A stretch of 64,000 nucleotides of DNA from the NCBI GenBank assembly GCA_937928755.1, contig CALEZI010000127.1, positions 62,001 through 126,000 of the forward strand, in the 5' to 3' direction. The stretch's first letter is position 1, and every line of letters starts with the position of its first letter. This DNA is from an uncultured Rhodanobacteraceae bacterium. GTDB lineage: Bacteria > Pseudomonadota > Gammaproteobacteria > Xanthomonadales > SZUA-5. The notes under the pieces were generated by a model. The model was not told the DNA's origin. It ran no database searches and worked only from the letters and a program-made list of their open reading frames with translations. Positions 63,401 to 64,000 of this stretch are shown one piece after another. A program made the position numbers and the translations under genes.

Positions 63401-64000
63401 ACCTTCCCGGAATCTCCCTGATAGCTGATCCCAGCACCGTCACCTGACGTGTTTCCACTGAAGGTGCAGCCGGTGAAAACGCCGTCGGCAAATGCCAACG
63501 CAACGCCACCGCCATTGGCTGCTCGATTTCCGGTAACGTGTACCTGGGTCAGCAATAGCTTACTATCGCTTGAGATCCCACCGCCGAAAAGTTGACTACC
63601 CGCATCACCATTGCTGATGGTCATCCCCCGAATATCAACTTGCGGAATGCCACCCGGAATCGTGAATACGGTAAACGCCGTCACCGCATTGAACGCCCGC
63701 TGCACCGTCAGCAGGTTCGCGCCGGGTCCGTTGATGGTCAGCGCTTCGCTGATGTTCGGCAATGCGGTCTGTAGCTCGATGGTCTGCGGCGCGTTGAACA
63801 GCGCGGAGAAATTGATCTGATCGCCATTGCCGACGCCGGTGATCGCCGCATTGATCGCCTCGCGCAGTGTGCATTCGCTGTCATCGCACACGCCATTGCC
63901 CGGATCGGCAATGGAATTGACGGTAAAAATCGTCGGCACCGTGATGAACAACAGCCAGCCACCGGAAATCGTGCCGGTATCTTGAGTAGCGTCGTCGACC
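60484..64000 (-). CDS. Large secreted beta-helix / choice-of-anchor protein with C-terminal FANGFE tail, 5' end outside the window
   Basis: The frame is open to the right edge with no in-frame stop, so the start lies outside; the TTG at 63951 is only a candidate inside a continuing frame (upstream codons read DDATQDTGTISGGWLLFIT). At least 1171 codons are visible. Two long repeats of a parallel beta-helix type (CTLREAINAAITGVGNGDQI...; SLNQAITDANINGPGLDDIV...) end with IGAVEMRS or IGAFEAQS, as in CSLREAI/choice-of-anchor proteins. A Cys-rich segment, a DUF4394-like domain (LYGLTQTNSLVTFN; LYGLDFNNDQWVTI) and a BACON-like domain (WLSITGANTGSGNGSLNYSV) follow. The protein ends ILFANGFE. It is probably a surface or secreted protein. 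Confidence 0.85.
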   Translation of the reverse strand, partial: VDDATQDTGTISGGWLLFITVPTIFTVNSIADPGNGVCDDSECTLREAINAAITGVGNGDQINFSALFNAPQTIELQTALPNISEALTINGPGANLLTVQRAFNAVTAFTVFTIPGGIPQVDIRGMTISNGDAGSQLFGGGISSDSKLLLTQVHVTGNRAANGGGVALAFADGVFTGCTFSGNTSGDGAGISYQGDSGKVLRLVNSTISANRGVGVKHFAANARLDVVGSTIVDNSADGILTASLVGNTSTTTLRNSVIANNATNFAIGGTGTQAVTSLGFNLSNNYNGVVTPLASDITTATPRLGPLSLGGGTTPTHALLGGSPALNAGDASGQALDQRGQPRVFGASADIGAVEMRSIIVSTTANAGAGSLNQAITDANINGPGLDDIVFAPALDAGSTINLTSALPTIISGLTVNGFRADRLEVRRNVAAEFRVFNVSGSVAGGVAIRSMTIANGRATGGGDQGGGILSQSDLYLTNVHVTGNVSNAGGGVSLSDASGVFAGCTFSGNLANLGGGISYGASADVLRLAGSTVSGNDAFAAAGLAVQLTGTSSRLELIDSTIANNVGTQSGGIRAVGVPGSAGTTTALRNTIIAGNTPDNFITLDNATITSRGFNLSNNYNGVLAPTATDITSPNSNLGPLADNGGPTPTRALLFGSAALDAGSSVGSGRSTDQRGSGFTRPIDLAGITNAAAGDGSDIGAFEAQSAPAAPVPPTVIYTPTAASTIVFPAGPTGAATSAIGVSSSGGTAPGTVNLGSCSATAGFTISNAPINLTGTAGGTQINAAINLSCTRGASLQTGTLSCTETPNPGSPVARSWTLNCPVASATISATLYGLTQTNSLVTFNAATLGTVSTVALTGLIATEKLVAIDTRVATGELYGLGLVDDGATRTARIYRINPVTGAATVVSATPWTTNFPDTDFNGFNFDPITDVIRVTSREGPNFRVNPVSGALIATDSNLSRTGINGVSYSNNDLFQAGRTLYGLDFNNDQWVTIGGLNGAPSPNGGVVSVIGSTGIVANDAYGLEIIAANGVTTTGVATANGRLYTVNLSTGAFTEAGPIGAGNLNFFGLTASLCAPVSALSPTGTSAGIAGGAFSVGITASACGPWRALSNDPWLSITGANTGSGNGSLNYSVAANPGAARTGSITISGRVFTVSQAGSDILFANGFE

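Noticed and set aside
63951..63953. TTG at 63951 as start of the surface protein
   Set aside because: The same frame continues upstream to the window edge without a stop, with protein-like sequence and no signal peptide at this point, so the gene is cut by the window.

Overview
The window is a high-GC, gene-dense chromosome segment of a gammaproteobacterium, most likely order Xanthomonadales (Lysobacterales). That placement is an inference. It rests on the gene order rpoN-hpf-ptsN-hprK-rapZ-IIA(Man)-HPr-EI, with HPr kinase inside a PTS-Ntr locus; an Oar-type TonB-dependent receptor; a tandem DUF6491-like protein; and a giant surface protein ending in an FANGFE-type tail. No rRNA, phage or transposase gene was seen. 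One tRNA (Asn, GTT) is present.

Layout: (1) 1-17600 is mainly housekeeping: the 5' part of an Mrp antiporter subunit E gene, a lipoprotein fused to a type IV pilin-like domain, yajC-secD-secF, the rpoN/PTS-Ntr locus, a DUF4256 gene, an ACMSD-like decarboxylase, grxD, a degenerate SDR, a MarC-family protein and a flavodoxin-like protein. (2) 17601-29810 holds an Oar-like receptor, a six-unit 45-bp tandem repeat, a cNMP-binding/rhodanese protein, ppnN, tRNA-Asn, a DASS-type anion transporter, a secreted protein and a membrane Ser/Thr kinase with TPR-like repeats. (3) 29830-38020 is a multiheme cytochrome locus: an MtrB/PioB-type porin, a DmsE/MtrA-type decaheme cytochrome, a monoheme cytochrome, a b-type cytochrome, a membrane-anchored nonaheme cytochrome and a MenA-like prenyltransferase. 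(4) 38200-43269 carries two methyltransferases, an asparagine synthetase, a GT2 glycosyltransferase and an unknown gene. (5) 43514-56345 is a Hyb-type [NiFe] hydrogenase locus (HupE, a monoheme cytochrome, HybO-A-B-C-D, HypC, HybE, HypA, a HupK-like protein, HypB, HypF). (6) 56947-64000 has a DUF2237 gene, aconitase A and the 3' part of a large repetitive surface protein gene.

Taken together, regions 3 and 5 describe a possible route between H2 and the cell exterior. HybOABC would reduce a quinone (MenA suggests a menaquinone-type quinone). The cytochrome b plus nonaheme pair, which resembles a split CbcL, would move electrons between quinone and periplasm. The DmsE/MtrA-MtrB conduit would carry them across the outer membrane. 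FNR/ANR-like sites (TTGAT-N4-RTCAA or close variants) precede three cytochrome units and the hydrogenase, suggesting shared anaerobic control. No outer-surface cytochrome and no DMSO reductase is present here, so the partner and the direction of electron flow remain open.

The window is also rich in dispersed inverted repeats of at least five families, concentrated in the gaps of the hydrogenase accessory genes. Several of them form the 3' ends of genes (hypC, hypB, ACMSD, hybC).
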